A stretch of DNA of 32,002 nt from positions 1 through 32,002 of the forward strand of contig CANIWM010000070.1 in the NCBI GenBank assembly GCA_947471505.1. Reading direction: 5' to 3'. The position numbers were made by a program, and so were the translations under genes. The DNA is from Chthoniobacteraceae bacterium. Its GTDB lineage: Bacteria > Verrucomicrobiota > Verrucomicrobiia > Chthoniobacterales > Chthoniobacteraceae. The notes beneath the pieces were generated by a model, which ran no database searches, had not been told where the DNA came from, and saw only the letters and a program-made list of their open reading frames with translations. Positions 16,155 through 24,621 of the stretch are shown piece by piece (position 1 is the first letter of the stretch; every line of letters starts with the position of its first letter).

Positions 16155-19010
16155 ATGCGCTTTACTTGGAAGCCTGCGTTTTGGCTGCTGTTGGCGGCTC
16201 CTTGGGTTTGGTGGCTGCATTTTGCGGGCTGGAGCGGGCTTTCTGGCGGGCGGGCGCTGGTGGCGCTGGTGGTGCGGTTGATCGTGCTGGCGCTGTTCGC
16301 GGGCGTTTTGGCGGAGCCTCGTGCGGTGCGGAAGTCGGACCATCTTTCGCTCGTGTATGTGGTGGATGTGTCGGACTCGATGGGGGAAAAAGTGTCGGAT
16401 AAATCGCTGGGTTGGATTCTGGAGTCAGTGGGGAAGAAGCCGCAGAAGGATGAGGCGGGGCTGGTGGTCTTCGGGCGCGAGGCGGCAGTGGAGCTGCCGC
16501 CGAGAGTGTCGTTTCCTTTTGAGACGATCAACTCGCGCGTGGCTCGGGATGGCTCGGATTTGGCAAAGGGTCTGAGCCTCGGTGCGGCGATGCTGCCGGA
16601 GGGGAATGAGGGGCGCATGGTGCTCATCTCGGATGGGAATGAGACGGAGGGAAATGTGGCTCCGATGCTCGACGAGCTGAAGTCGAGGGGCATCGCGGTG
16701 GATGTGGTGCCGGTGGATTTTGAGTTCGCGAAGGAGGTGTGGCTGGAGCGGCTGGACTTGCCGCGCGCGGTGAAGCTCGGGGAGGCGTTCGATGCCACGG
16801 TGCTGCTGAATGCGCTGTCGCCGGGGAAGGGGACTCTGCGCGTGGCGGAGAATGGGCAGGCGGTTTTTGAAAAGGAGGTGGATTACACGGCGGGGAAGAA
16901 TCGCTTTACGCTCCCGCTGCCGCAGCGCGGGCCGGGCTATTACGAATACGCGGCGACTATCGAGGTGGCGAAGGGCGAGGACGGCTGGGCGGAGAATAAT
17001 CTGGCGATGGGCGACTTGTATTTGAAGGGCGAGGGGAAGGTGCTCGTCATCACGGATGCGCGCGGCGATGTGCGGGAGTGGGAGCCGCTCGTGGCTGCGC
17101 TGAAAAAGGCGGAGCGCGTCGTGCAGGTGCGGATGAGCTACGAGACTCCACGCGATCCGCTTTCGCTGCTGCCGTATGATTTGATCATCATCCCGAACGC
17201 CCCGGCGGATAGCTTCGACGCGCTGCAACTCAGCGCCATCCACGACGCGATTTATAACCAAGGAGCTGGATTCATCATGCTCGGCAGCCGCGAGACGTTC
17301 GGGCCGGGCGGCTACAACCGCAGCAAACTCGAGGACGCGCTGCCGGTGAGCATGGACGTGACGCAGAAGAAAGTGATGCCGAAGGGCGCGCTGGCGCTCA
17401 TCCTCCACACTTGCGAAATCCCGGAGGGCAACAAGTGGGCAAAGGACATCGCGAAGGCTGCGGTGAAAGTTCTCGGCGGTGAGGACGAGGTGGGGATGCT
17501 CCACTTCAAATACCAAAAGGGCGACGAGTGGATTTTCCCCATGACGCCCGCGAAGGAATACGACACGAAGCTCGTCCAGCTCATCAACGCCGCGACGCCG
17601 GAGGACATGCCCGCTTTCGACAACATCCTCGCGATGGCGCACAAGGGCATCATGGAAGTGGATGCCGCCACGCGGCACATCGTCCTCATCAGCGATGGCG
17701 ATCCGCAGCCGCCGACGCCTGCACTTTTGAATAAGATCGTCGCCGACAAAGTCACTGTCTCCACCGTGGCTATCAACCCCCACGGCGGGCAGACGGTGGC
17801 GACCATGGAAGGCATCGCCAGCGCGACCGGCGGGCGATTTTACTACCCGCAAGACCCGAACGAACTGCCCGCCATTTTCATCAAGGAAGCCAAGACGCTG
17901 AAGCGCTCGATGCTGCAAAACAAAACGTTCGTCCCCACGATGGAGTTCCCGTCGCCCGTGCTCAAAGGCATAGACGCCCTGCCGCCGCTGTACGGCTACG
18001 TCCTCACCACGCCGAAACCGCGCGCCAGCATGATCCTCAACGCCCCGCCGATGGCCGAAGAAGTGGCGAAAGGCGACGCGCCCGACCCCGTCCTCGCGAT
18101 TTGGCGCTACGGCCTCGGCACCACCGCCGCGTGGACGAGCGACCTCGCCGCAAACTGGGGCCGCGAGTGGGTGGGCTGGGACAAATACAACGCATTCGTG
18201 AAGCAGCTCGTGAAAGAAACCTCCCGCGTGGAGACACGCAGCGACCTCACGCTTTCCGCCTTCGCAGCGGGCTCGCGCGGCGTGGTGACGGTGGAGGATT
18301 TTGCGAAGGCTGACAGCTTTTTGGAAATGATCGCGCGCGTCGCCGGGCCGGATGGCAAGACGCTCGATCTCCCGCTCAAGCAAGTCGCCCCGCGCCGGTA
18401 CCAGGCCGAGTATCCGATCTGGGGCAAAGGCCGCTACCAAGTCGCAGCCTCCGGCGTGAGCCTCGCTGCTGCTGGCGGCGCGGCGCGCAACGAGCAAGCC
18501 GTGAGCGGCTTCTCCGTGCCCTACGGCGCGGAGTATCTTCGCTTCAAAAGCAACCCACTCCTCCTCACACAAATCGCCGAGCGTACCGGCGGGCGCGTCC
18601 TTTCGCGCAGCGATGTGGACGTTTTCCAGCGCGCTCGCACCATGCGCGAGAGCAGCAAGCCGGTCTTCGATTGGTTCCTGATCGCGCTGGCCTGCCTCAT
18701 CCCGATTGATGTCGCCGTGCGCCGCGTGCAGCTCGATTTGGGCGTGGTGAAAAGTTGGTTTGGCATTGGCAGAAAGCGCGAATCTACCGCGACGATGGGC
18801 GCACTCCTAGAGCGGAAGAAGCAGACGCAAACCGCCGTGGTTCCGCAAGAGCGCCCCAAGCCCATCCACCTCCCCACCGCGCCTGCGCCGAAACCCATCG
18901 CACCGCCCCCAACGCCGCAGCCGCCCGCTCCCGAATCTCCCGACGCGCAGCAAAGCACCACAGGCCGCCTGCTCGCTCGCAAACGGAAGCGAGAAGAGGG
19001 CGAGGAATGA
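16155..19010 (+). CDS. Membrane protein with VWA and glutamine-amidotransferase-like domains
   Basis: 951 residues from ATG 16155, chosen because homologues of this planctomycete/verrucomicrobial type open with MRF and two membrane helices (about 5-26 and 34-55). The first VWA domain has an intact MIDAS DVSDS (D71, S73, S75) and LISDGNETEG. An amidotransferase-like fold follows (about 295-400: KVLVITDARGD, YDLIIIPNAPAD, GAGFIMLGSRETFGPGGY). A second VWA-like domain (about 415-590) has lost the DxSxS motif (HTCEI instead) but keeps LISDGDP. A last helix near 836-858 precedes a proline-rich, then basic tail. The frame is open back to ATG 16002, which would add one more membrane helix. Role unknown, probably envelope-associated. 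Confidence 0.82.
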   Translation: MRFTWKPAFWLLLAAPWVWWLHFAGWSGLSGGRALVALVVRLIVLALFAGVLAEPRAVRKSDHLSLVYVVDVSDSMGEKVSDKSLGWILESVGKKPQKDEAGLVVFGREAAVELPPRVSFPFETINSRVARDGSDLAKGLSLGAAMLPEGNEGRMVLISDGNETEGNVAPMLDELKSRGIAVDVVPVDFEFAKEVWLERLDLPRAVKLGEAFDATVLLNALSPGKGTLRVAENGQAVFEKEVDYTAGKNRFTLPLPQRGPGYYEYAATIEVAKGEDGWAENNLAMGDLYLKGEGKVLVITDARGDVREWEPLVAALKKAERVVQVRMSYETPRDPLSLLPYDLIIIPNAPADSFDALQLSAIHDAIYNQGAGFIMLGSRETFGPGGYNRSKLEDALPVSMDVTQKKVMPKGALALILHTCEIPEGNKWAKDIAKAAVKVLGGEDEVGMLHFKYQKGDEWIFPMTPAKEYDTKLVQLINAATPEDMPAFDNILAMAHKGIMEVDAATRHIVLISDGDPQPPTPALLNKIVADKVTVSTVAINPHGGQTVATMEGIASATGGRFYYPQDPNELPAIFIKEAKTLKRSMLQNKTFVPTMEFPSPVLKGIDALPPLYGYVLTTPKPRASMILNAPPMAEEVAKGDAPDPVLAIWRYGLGTTAAWTSDLAANWGREWVGWDKYNAFVKQLVKETSRVETRSDLTLSAFAAGSRGVVTVEDFAKADSFLEMIARVAGPDGKTLDLPLKQVAPRRYQAEYPIWGKGRYQVAASGVSLAAAGGAARNEQAVSGFSVPYGAEYLRFKSNPLLLTQIAERTGGRVLSRSDVDVFQRARTMRESSKPVFDWFLIALACLIPIDVAVRRVQLDLGVVKSWFGIGRKRESTATMGALLERKKQTQTAVVPQERPKPIHLPTAPAPKPIAPPPTPQPPAPESPDAQQSTTGRLLARKRKREEGEE

Positions 19011-19149
19011 CTTTTGATGACGTCTGAGCGCAGTCGGACGTGAAGGGAACCGTCCACCTTCGCTCTCTCACGCTCGACACCGCACGCGCTGCCGGTGTAA
19101 CTGCGAGCATGAGCAGGCAATGGAACATTTTGGAAAAAGCGACCGTATC

Positions 19150-19154
19150 GGAGG
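19150..19154 (+). promoter_or_regulatory. Ribosome binding site deciding the purK start
   Basis: GGAGG ends ten bases before ATG 19165. The upstream in-frame ATG at 19120 has no such site and would add 15 residues not expected for PurK. Confidence 0.5.
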
Positions 19155-19164
19155 TCGCGCACTG

Positions 19165-20316
19165 ATGAGGGAAACGGATGCGATTTTACCAGGCGCTGTG
19201 CTCGGCGTGATGGGGAGCGGGCAACTCGGGCGGATGTTCGCTATCGAGGCGCGCAAGCTGGGCTATCGGGTCCATACGTTGTCGCCGGACAAGGATTCGC
19301 CGACAGGCCAAATCGCGGATCGGGAAGTGGTGGCGAGCTACGACGATGAGGCGGCGGTGCGCGACTTTGCGAAGGGGATTGCGGTGCTGACTTTCGAGTT
19401 TGAAAACGTGCCTTCGCGGACGATCGAGTGGGCGGCAGAGCATTGCATCGTGCGGCCTGCGGGGCGTGTGCTGCACGTCTGCCAGCATCGGCTGCGGGAA
19501 AAGGAATTCCTCGCGGGGGCGGGGTTGCCGGTTGCACCGTTTCGCAAGGTGAATACGGCTGCGGAGCTGGTCGCTGAGGCGTCGGAAATCGGGCTGCCGG
19601 GAGTGCTGAAGACGGCGGCTTTTGGCTACGATGGGAAAGGGCAGCGCAAGCTATCGCCGGGCGATGACCTCGCGGTGGCTTGGGTGCCGTTCGAAGGTGC
19701 GCCCGCCGTGCTGGAAGGGTTCGTGCATTTTGAGCGAGAGATTTCTGTGCTGGTCTGCCGTGGGGTGGATGGGGCTATGGCGACTTGGCCTGTGTGCGAA
19801 AATGAGCACGCGAATCACATTCTCGACATTACGTATTGCCCGGCGCGCATCCCGGAATCTGTGGCGGCAAATGCGCGTGTGCTGGCGGAGCGAGTGGCTC
19901 TGGCGCTCGATCTGGTGGGCGTGCTGGCTGTGGAGATGTTCCTTTTAGCCGACGGCGCGCTCGTCATCAACGAACTCGCGCCGCGCCCGCACAACAGCGG
20001 GCATTTTAGCTTCGATGCGAGCGTGACGTCTCAGTTTGCGCAGCAAGTGCGGACGATCTGCGGGCTGCCGCTCGGGAGCACGGAGTCGATGCGTCCGGCA
20101 GCGATGTCGAACTTGCTCGGGGATGTTTGGCTCGATAGTCGCACGGGCACGCCAAACTGGGCCGCCGCGCTGGCGATTCCAGGCGTCCACCTTCATCTCT
20201 ACGGCAAGGCGGAGCCGAAGCGCGGGCGAAAAATGGGGCACATCACCGCGACGGGTGACGATGTGGAGAGTGCCGCCCGAAAAGCCAAGGAGGCGCGCGC
20301 TGGGCTGGTTACATAG
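19165..20316 (+). CDS. purK: N5-carboxyaminoimidazole ribonucleotide synthase
   Basis: 383 residues of the ATP-grasp family, near the usual 350-380. Hallmarks: GVMGSGQLGRMFAIEARKLGY at the N-terminus, DKDSPTGQIAD, FEFENVPSRTIE, LKTAAFGYDGKGQ in the nucleotide-binding region, VENEHANHILDITY-like CENEHANHILDITY, EMFLLADGALVINELAPRPHNSGH with the metal-binding Glu and Asn, and the late HLYGKAEPKRGRKMGHI. It converts AIR, bicarbonate and ATP to N5-CAIR in de novo purine synthesis. Its usual partner purE is not in the window. The next gene begins 12 bases downstream, suggesting one transcript with the Sua5-like gene and murJ. Confidence 0.95.
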   Translation: MRETDAILPGAVLGVMGSGQLGRMFAIEARKLGYRVHTLSPDKDSPTGQIADREVVASYDDEAAVRDFAKGIAVLTFEFENVPSRTIEWAAEHCIVRPAGRVLHVCQHRLREKEFLAGAGLPVAPFRKVNTAAELVAEASEIGLPGVLKTAAFGYDGKGQRKLSPGDDLAVAWVPFEGAPAVLEGFVHFEREISVLVCRGVDGAMATWPVCENEHANHILDITYCPARIPESVAANARVLAERVALALDLVGVLAVEMFLLADGALVINELAPRPHNSGHFSFDASVTSQFAQQVRTICGLPLGSTESMRPAAMSNLLGDVWLDSRTGTPNWAAALAIPGVHLHLYGKAEPKRGRKMGHITATGDDVESAARKAKEARAGLVT

Positions 20317-20328
20317 CCGTCGATAAAC

Positions 20329-21321
20329 ATGGAAACCGCCATCGCACCTGCAAACACGCCCGCCGCTCTCACGCTGGCCACCGCTCCTGCGCTGGAGTTG
20401 TTGGGGGCCGGATACCCGATCGCATTGCCCACCGAAACCGTGTATGGGCTCGCCGCAGATGCGCTGAACGTGAACGCAGTCCTGCGCGTTTTTCAGTGCA
20501 AAGAGCGCCCGCTTTTCGACCCGCTCATCGTCCACATCCCAAGCATCGACTGGCTGGGAAGGATGACGATTATCCCGGATGAAGATTGGCCGTTGGTAGA
20601 AAAATTGATCGGCAAGTTTTGGCCCGGTCCTTTGACGATGGTGCTGCCGCGCCACTCCGATGTGCCGGATGTGGTGACTTCGGGGATGGAGACCGTCGCT
20701 GTGCGGATGAGCGCGCATCCGGTGTTCTCACATATCGTGAAGGCGTTTGGCAGACCGCTCGCAGCGCCGAGCGCCAATCGCTTTGGGCGTATCAGCCCGA
20801 CGTGTGCGGCGGATGTGAAAGAGGAACTCGGCGGGCGTATCCACCTCATCGTGGATGGCGGGCGGACCGATCTCGGAATCGAGAGCACCATCGTGCTCAT
20901 CAAGAAGGGGAAAATGTTTATTCTGCGTAGTGGGCCCGTCACTGCGGAGGCGCTCGGAAAAATCGGCGAGGTTGGGCGGGTGAACGCCGAGATTAAGTCG
21001 ATGGCCCCCGGCCAGATGAAGAGCCATTACGCGCCGAGGACACCTTTGCAACTTCTGCCGCCGGACGCGCAGCCGTTTTGGGATGGCGAGGCGAAGGCTG
21101 GCTTGCTCGCATGGTGCGGAGCGGATGATATCGGCGCTTTCCGAAACGTGGAAGTCCTCAGTCCTGCGGGCAGCTTGCAAGAAGCAGCCGCGACTTTGTT
21201 TCAAAAGCTGCGTCGGCTCGATAGCTACGGCCTCGACAGAATCGTAGCGGAATCTGTCCCGGAAATCGGCATCGGCATCGCCATCATGGATCGGCTCAGG
21301 AAGGCATCGGCGAATGGCTGA
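20329..21321 (+). CDS. L-threonylcarbamoyladenylate synthase (Sua5/TsaC type)
   Basis: 330 residues, the long Sua5 form with a C-terminal domain. The N-terminal YrdC fold shows PTETVYGL (34-41), KERPLFDPL with K58 and R60, WPGPLTMVL, and APSANRFGRISPT with S148 and N150. The linker APGQMKSHYAPRTPL is typical of Sua5 and precedes the smaller C-terminal domain. It makes threonylcarbamoyl-AMP from threonine, bicarbonate and ATP for the t6A modification at position 37 of ANN-decoding tRNAs. It overlaps murJ by 8 bases. Confidence 0.92.
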   Translation: METAIAPANTPAALTLATAPALELLGAGYPIALPTETVYGLAADALNVNAVLRVFQCKERPLFDPLIVHIPSIDWLGRMTIIPDEDWPLVEKLIGKFWPGPLTMVLPRHSDVPDVVTSGMETVAVRMSAHPVFSHIVKAFGRPLAAPSANRFGRISPTCAADVKEELGGRIHLIVDGGRTDLGIESTIVLIKKGKMFILRSGPVTAEALGKIGEVGRVNAEIKSMAPGQMKSHYAPRTPLQLLPPDAQPFWDGEAKAGLLAWCGADDIGAFRNVEVLSPAGSLQEAAATLFQKLRRLDSYGLDRIVAESVPEIGIGIAIMDRLRKASANG

Positions 21322-22924
21322 GGCGCAGCAGACGGGGAAAGCGACCGCGATAGTCGGCATCGCCGTGATGTGCTCCAGGTTGCTCGGCTTGGTGCGGGAG
21401 GTGGCGTTTACGACGTTGTTTGGGACGGCGACGTTGAGCTATTTCATCACCGCATTTCGCATCCCAAATTTGCTCCGCGATTTGTTCGCAGAGGGTGCTC
21501 TTTCGACGGCGTTCATCACTGTCTTCTCCCGCAAGATTGCCTCGGAGGGAGATGAGTCTGCGTGGAAGCTGGCGCATCGGGTGGGGACGCTCACGCTTGT
21601 GACGATGAGCGCCATCACGTTGCTTGGGATGTATTTTTCCCCGAACATCGTGGGGGTAATTGCGGGTGGCTTTAAAGGTGAGGACGCGGTGCTCACAGCG
21701 CAGCTCACGATGACGATGTTCCCGTTTATCCTCATGGTGTCGCTCGCCGCGCAAGTGATGGGGATGCTCAACGCGAAGCACATCTTCGGATGGCCGGCGA
21801 TGGCGTCGTCGTTTTTTAATATCGGGAGCATCGCGGGCGGGCTGACGATTGCGTGGTGCCTCGATGGCGGGTTCGGGCGGCGTGCGCTGTTCGGCCTTGC
21901 GTATGGCACTCTCATCGGTGGGTTCTTGCAGCTCGCCGTGCAGTTTCCCTCGCTACGGCGGGCGGGCTATCGGCCACGGTTGGATTTCAATTTTAACGAC
22001 CCCGGCGTCATCGAAGTGCTGCGAATCATGGCCCCTGCCGTGATCGCTGCCAGCGCCGTACAGGTGAACGTGATGGTGAATACGAGCTTCGCCACGGAAC
22101 TCACCCATCTCACCGGGCACGGCGGCGCAGTCACTTGGCTGAACAACGCCTTCCGCCTCATGCAGCTCCCGCTTGGCATGTTTGGCGTGGCGATTGCGAC
22201 GGTGACGCTCCCGCTGCTCAGCAAGAACGTCGCACTCGGGAATCGCGGAGAGTTTCGCGACAATCTTGCTCGCGGAATCCGGCTCGTTTTTTTCCTCACC
22301 ATCCCCGCGAGTGTCGGGCTTTGGCTGCTGGGCGAGCCCATCATGAGCATCATCTACGAGCACGGTTCAAAGGTGACGCGGCTCGACATCGTCGAGAGCG
22401 CCCACGCGCTGCGCTGGTATGCGCTCGGACTCGCTGCTTACGCGGGGATGAAGGTGCTCGCGCCTGCTTTCTACGCGCTCGATCGGCGCAACATGCCGAT
22501 GTACGTCAGCTTCTTCTCCATCGCGCTGAACTACGGGCTGAACTCGCTCTTCGTCCGGCTCGGCTGGGGCCACGAGGGCCTAGCGATGAGCACGGGCGTC
22601 GTGGCGCTGACCAACTTCGCGCTGCTCTACTGGCTCATGCGGAAAGAAATCGACACGATGGGGACCAAGCGGTTGCTCGCCACTCTGGCGAAAATCTTCC
22701 TCGCTACCGACGCTCTCGCGCTCGTCTGCTTTGGGTGCGATTGGCTGTTCCTTTCGCAATGGCTGACGATGAGCTTTTTCCTCAAGGCTCTGAGCCTGGG
22801 CCTCACCATCGTCCTCGCGATGGCGGCATTCGTCGCCGTAGCAAATGCGCTCAAGCTTCGCGAAATGCGCGACGTTCTCGAAGCCGTGAACCGCAAGCTC
22901 TCGCGGAGAAAACGGAGCGTCTAG
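21314..22924 (+). CDS. murJ: Lipid II flippase MurJ
   Basis: 536 residues of the MviN/MurJ family in the MOP flippase superfamily, with about 14 membrane helices. Recognisable segments are SRLLGLVREVAFTTLFG, FRIPNLLRDLFAEGALSTAFI, the loop with LTHLTGHGGAVTWLNNAFRLMQLPLGMFGVAIATVTLPLLS, and LGLAAYAGMKVLAPAFYAL. It moves the peptidoglycan precursor lipid II across the inner membrane. The start overlaps the previous gene by 8 bases, indicating coupling. The TAG stop lies in CTAG at 22921-22924, which also carries the stop of the convergent permease. Confidence 0.95.
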   Translation: MAEAQQTGKATAIVGIAVMCSRLLGLVREVAFTTLFGTATLSYFITAFRIPNLLRDLFAEGALSTAFITVFSRKIASEGDESAWKLAHRVGTLTLVTMSAITLLGMYFSPNIVGVIAGGFKGEDAVLTAQLTMTMFPFILMVSLAAQVMGMLNAKHIFGWPAMASSFFNIGSIAGGLTIAWCLDGGFGRRALFGLAYGTLIGGFLQLAVQFPSLRRAGYRPRLDFNFNDPGVIEVLRIMAPAVIAASAVQVNVMVNTSFATELTHLTGHGGAVTWLNNAFRLMQLPLGMFGVAIATVTLPLLSKNVALGNRGEFRDNLARGIRLVFFLTIPASVGLWLLGEPIMSIIYEHGSKVTRLDIVESAHALRWYALGLAAYAGMKVLAPAFYALDRRNMPMYVSFFSIALNYGLNSLFVRLGWGHEGLAMSTGVVALTNFALLYWLMRKEIDTMGTKRLLATLAKIFLATDALALVCFGCDWLFLSQWLTMSFFLKALSLGLTIVLAMAAFVAVANALKLREMRDVLEAVNRKLSRRKRSV

Positions 22925-23766
22925 CGGTTCCAGCGCCGCAGCCGTTCGGCTACGACGACGACCACCGCCGTCACCACGATGAAGACCGTGGAGACGGCGT
23001 TGAGCATCGGGTTCACGCCCTTCTTCACATGGTCGTAGATTTCCAGCGGCAGCGTCTTGGACTCCGGGCCGTTCACAAAATACGTCACCAGCACTTCATC
23101 CATCGAGAGAGTGAACGACATCAGCGCGCCGGAGATGATCGCGGGCATCATGTAGGGCACCATCACTTTGAAAAACGCCTGCAACGGCGTCGCTCCGAGG
23201 TCCATCGCTGCCTCCTCCAGCGACGGGTCCACATCGGCCAGTCGCGCCTGCACAGCGACGAGCACGAAGGGGAAACAGAACGTGACGTGCGAGATGATGA
23301 CGGTGAGAAACCCGAGGCCAAAGCGCGGCGCATCCGGCACGCCGAGCATCGCGTCGAGCGCGGCGTTGAGCGACGGTCCGACGGCGCTGAACAAGATGAG
23401 CAGCGACACGCCCATGATGATCTCCGGGATCGCCATCGGGATGAAAAGCAGCGTCTCCCACAGCCGCTTAAAGCGATACTGGTAGCGGTAAAGCAGCCAC
23501 GCCCCCGTCGTGCCCAGCGCCACCGCGAAGACTGTCGTCCACGCCGCGACTTTCACGCTGTTGGCGAGTGCGCGGCGGATTTGGTCGTTGCCCCACATCT
23601 CGCGATACCAGTCGAGCGTGAAGCCCTCGAAGTTGATGTTCAGCTTCGACGTATTGAACGAATACACCACGAGCAGAACGATCGGGATGTAGAGGAACGC
23701 AAAGACCACGACGGTCCACCATCCGCAGAGCAGATTGATGAGACGCATTCCCGATGGCAGACGCAT
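22921..23766 (-). CDS. ABC transporter permease, PotC (spermidine/putrescine) type
   Basis: 281 residues with about six membrane helices and a clear EAA coupling motif, SLEEAAMDLGATPLQAFFKVMVP, followed by MMPAIISGALMSFTLSMDEVLVTYFVNG, typical of PotC/YdcV permeases for polyamines or similar small substrates. The partners (ATPase, PotB-like permease, binding protein) are not adjacent: downstream is convergent murJ and upstream is the divergent sigma factor. The start could be ATG 23766 or ATG 23748; the frame is open further upstream to 23919, but that part overlaps the divergent gene. The substrate is unproven. Confidence 0.88.
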   Translation of the reverse strand: MRLPSGMRLINLLCGWWTVVVFAFLYIPIVLLVVYSFNTSKLNINFEGFTLDWYREMWGNDQIRRALANSVKVAAWTTVFAVALGTTGAWLLYRYQYRFKRLWETLLFIPMAIPEIIMGVSLLILFSAVGPSLNAALDAMLGVPDAPRFGLGFLTVIISHVTFCFPFVLVAVQARLADVDPSLEEAAMDLGATPLQAFFKVMVPYMMPAIISGALMSFTLSMDEVLVTYFVNGPESKTLPLEIYDHVKKGVNPMLNAVSTVFIVVTAVVVVVAERLRRWNR

Positions 23767-23796
23767 GGGCGGCGTGATGCGGCATCGCGCGCCCCG

Positions 23797-23816
23797 ACGC
23801 AATCCTAACGTTGCGT
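23797..23816. promoter_or_regulatory. Inverted repeat between divergent genes
   Basis: ACGCAA-N8-TTGCGT lies in the 114-base divergent region between the permease and the sigma-factor gene, at a position suited to an operator. A GATAAT at 23855-23860 could be a -10 box for the sigma-factor gene, but no matching -35 was found. Confidence 0.25.
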
Positions 23817-23880
23817 AACCGCTTTCGGCAGAGAGAGTTTCCGGTGGCGCTTTCGATAATTTTGGCAACAATCGTCGCGA

Positions 23881-24612
23881 ATGTCCGATTTGCCGGAGAA
23901 ACCACACGCGGTTCCCCAATTCGAGCCAACACGCTGGAGCCTTGTGCTGCGGGCGCGCGGTGGAGATGAGGCGCAGCGACGTGTTGCCTTGGAGGCGCTG
24001 TGCTCGGCGTATTGGTATCCGCTTTACGCGTTTCTACGGAGGTCGGGGCGAGGTGTGGAGGATGCGGAGGATTTGGTGCAGGATTTCTTTGCGCGCCTTT
24101 TGGATGGGTCGTTGTTGGAGAGGGCAGACCAAGGGCGGGGGAAGTTCCGCACGCTGTTGCTGGCGGCGGTTAAGAATCTGGATTCGGATGCGCGGAAGGC
24201 CGAGCGGACGCAGAAGCGAGGCGGATTGGCGAAGGTGGTGGCGCTGGACTCCGTGTTGGCGGAAGAGCGTTGGCTGGTGGATTCTTCGCGGGAGAGTGCG
24301 CCGGAGGTGGCGTTTGACCGGGCGTGGGCAGCGGCGATTTTGGAGCGCGCCGGGCTGCGCTTGCGGGCGGAACATGCAGGGGAGAAGGCGGCGCTTTTCG
24401 CCGAGTTGGCACCTCGCTTGACGGGTAGCGGGGAGGACGGTCTGGCGGAAATCGGCGCACGGATGGGGATGACCGAGGGTGCGGTAAAGATGGCGCTGAT
24501 GCGGCTGCGGCGGAGCTACGCGGATGCGCTGAGGGCGGAGATTGCGGAGACGGTGGGTTCGCGGGGCGATATTCAGGATGAGTTACGTTACCTTCTTTCC
24601 ACATTCTCGTAG
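23881..24612 (+). CDS. ECF-type RNA polymerase sigma factor
   Basis: 243 residues. Region 2 (about 35-105) has YWYPLYAFLRRSGRGVEDAEDLVQDFF and FRTLLLAAVKNLDSDARK. Region 4 (about 185-220) has a helix-turn-helix LAEIGARMGMTEGAVKMALMRLRRSYADAL. This variety is common in Planctomycetes and Verrucomicrobia next to Ser/Thr kinases, and indeed a kinase gene starts 9 bases downstream. No anti-sigma factor of the usual zinc type is present, so the kinase may control its activity; that is inference from the family's known linkage. Confidence 0.88.
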   Translation: MSDLPEKPHAVPQFEPTRWSLVLRARGGDEAQRRVALEALCSAYWYPLYAFLRRSGRGVEDAEDLVQDFFARLLDGSLLERADQGRGKFRTLLLAAVKNLDSDARKAERTQKRGGLAKVVALDSVLAEERWLVDSSRESAPEVAFDRAWAAAILERAGLRLRAEHAGEKAALFAELAPRLTGSGEDGLAEIGARMGMTEGAVKMALMRLRRSYADALRAEIAETVGSRGDIQDELRYLLSTFS

Positions 24613-24621
24613 GAACTGGAG

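Noticed and set aside
16425-18572. Long minus-strand open frame (715 codons) opposite the VWA protein
   Set aside because: Composition dominated by His, Arg and Leu, no motif; a by-product of GC-rich codons on the other strand.
22135-23808. Plus-strand open frame running across murJ and the opposing permease
   Set aside because: It crosses two well-identified genes and encodes a low-complexity Arg/His-rich chain.
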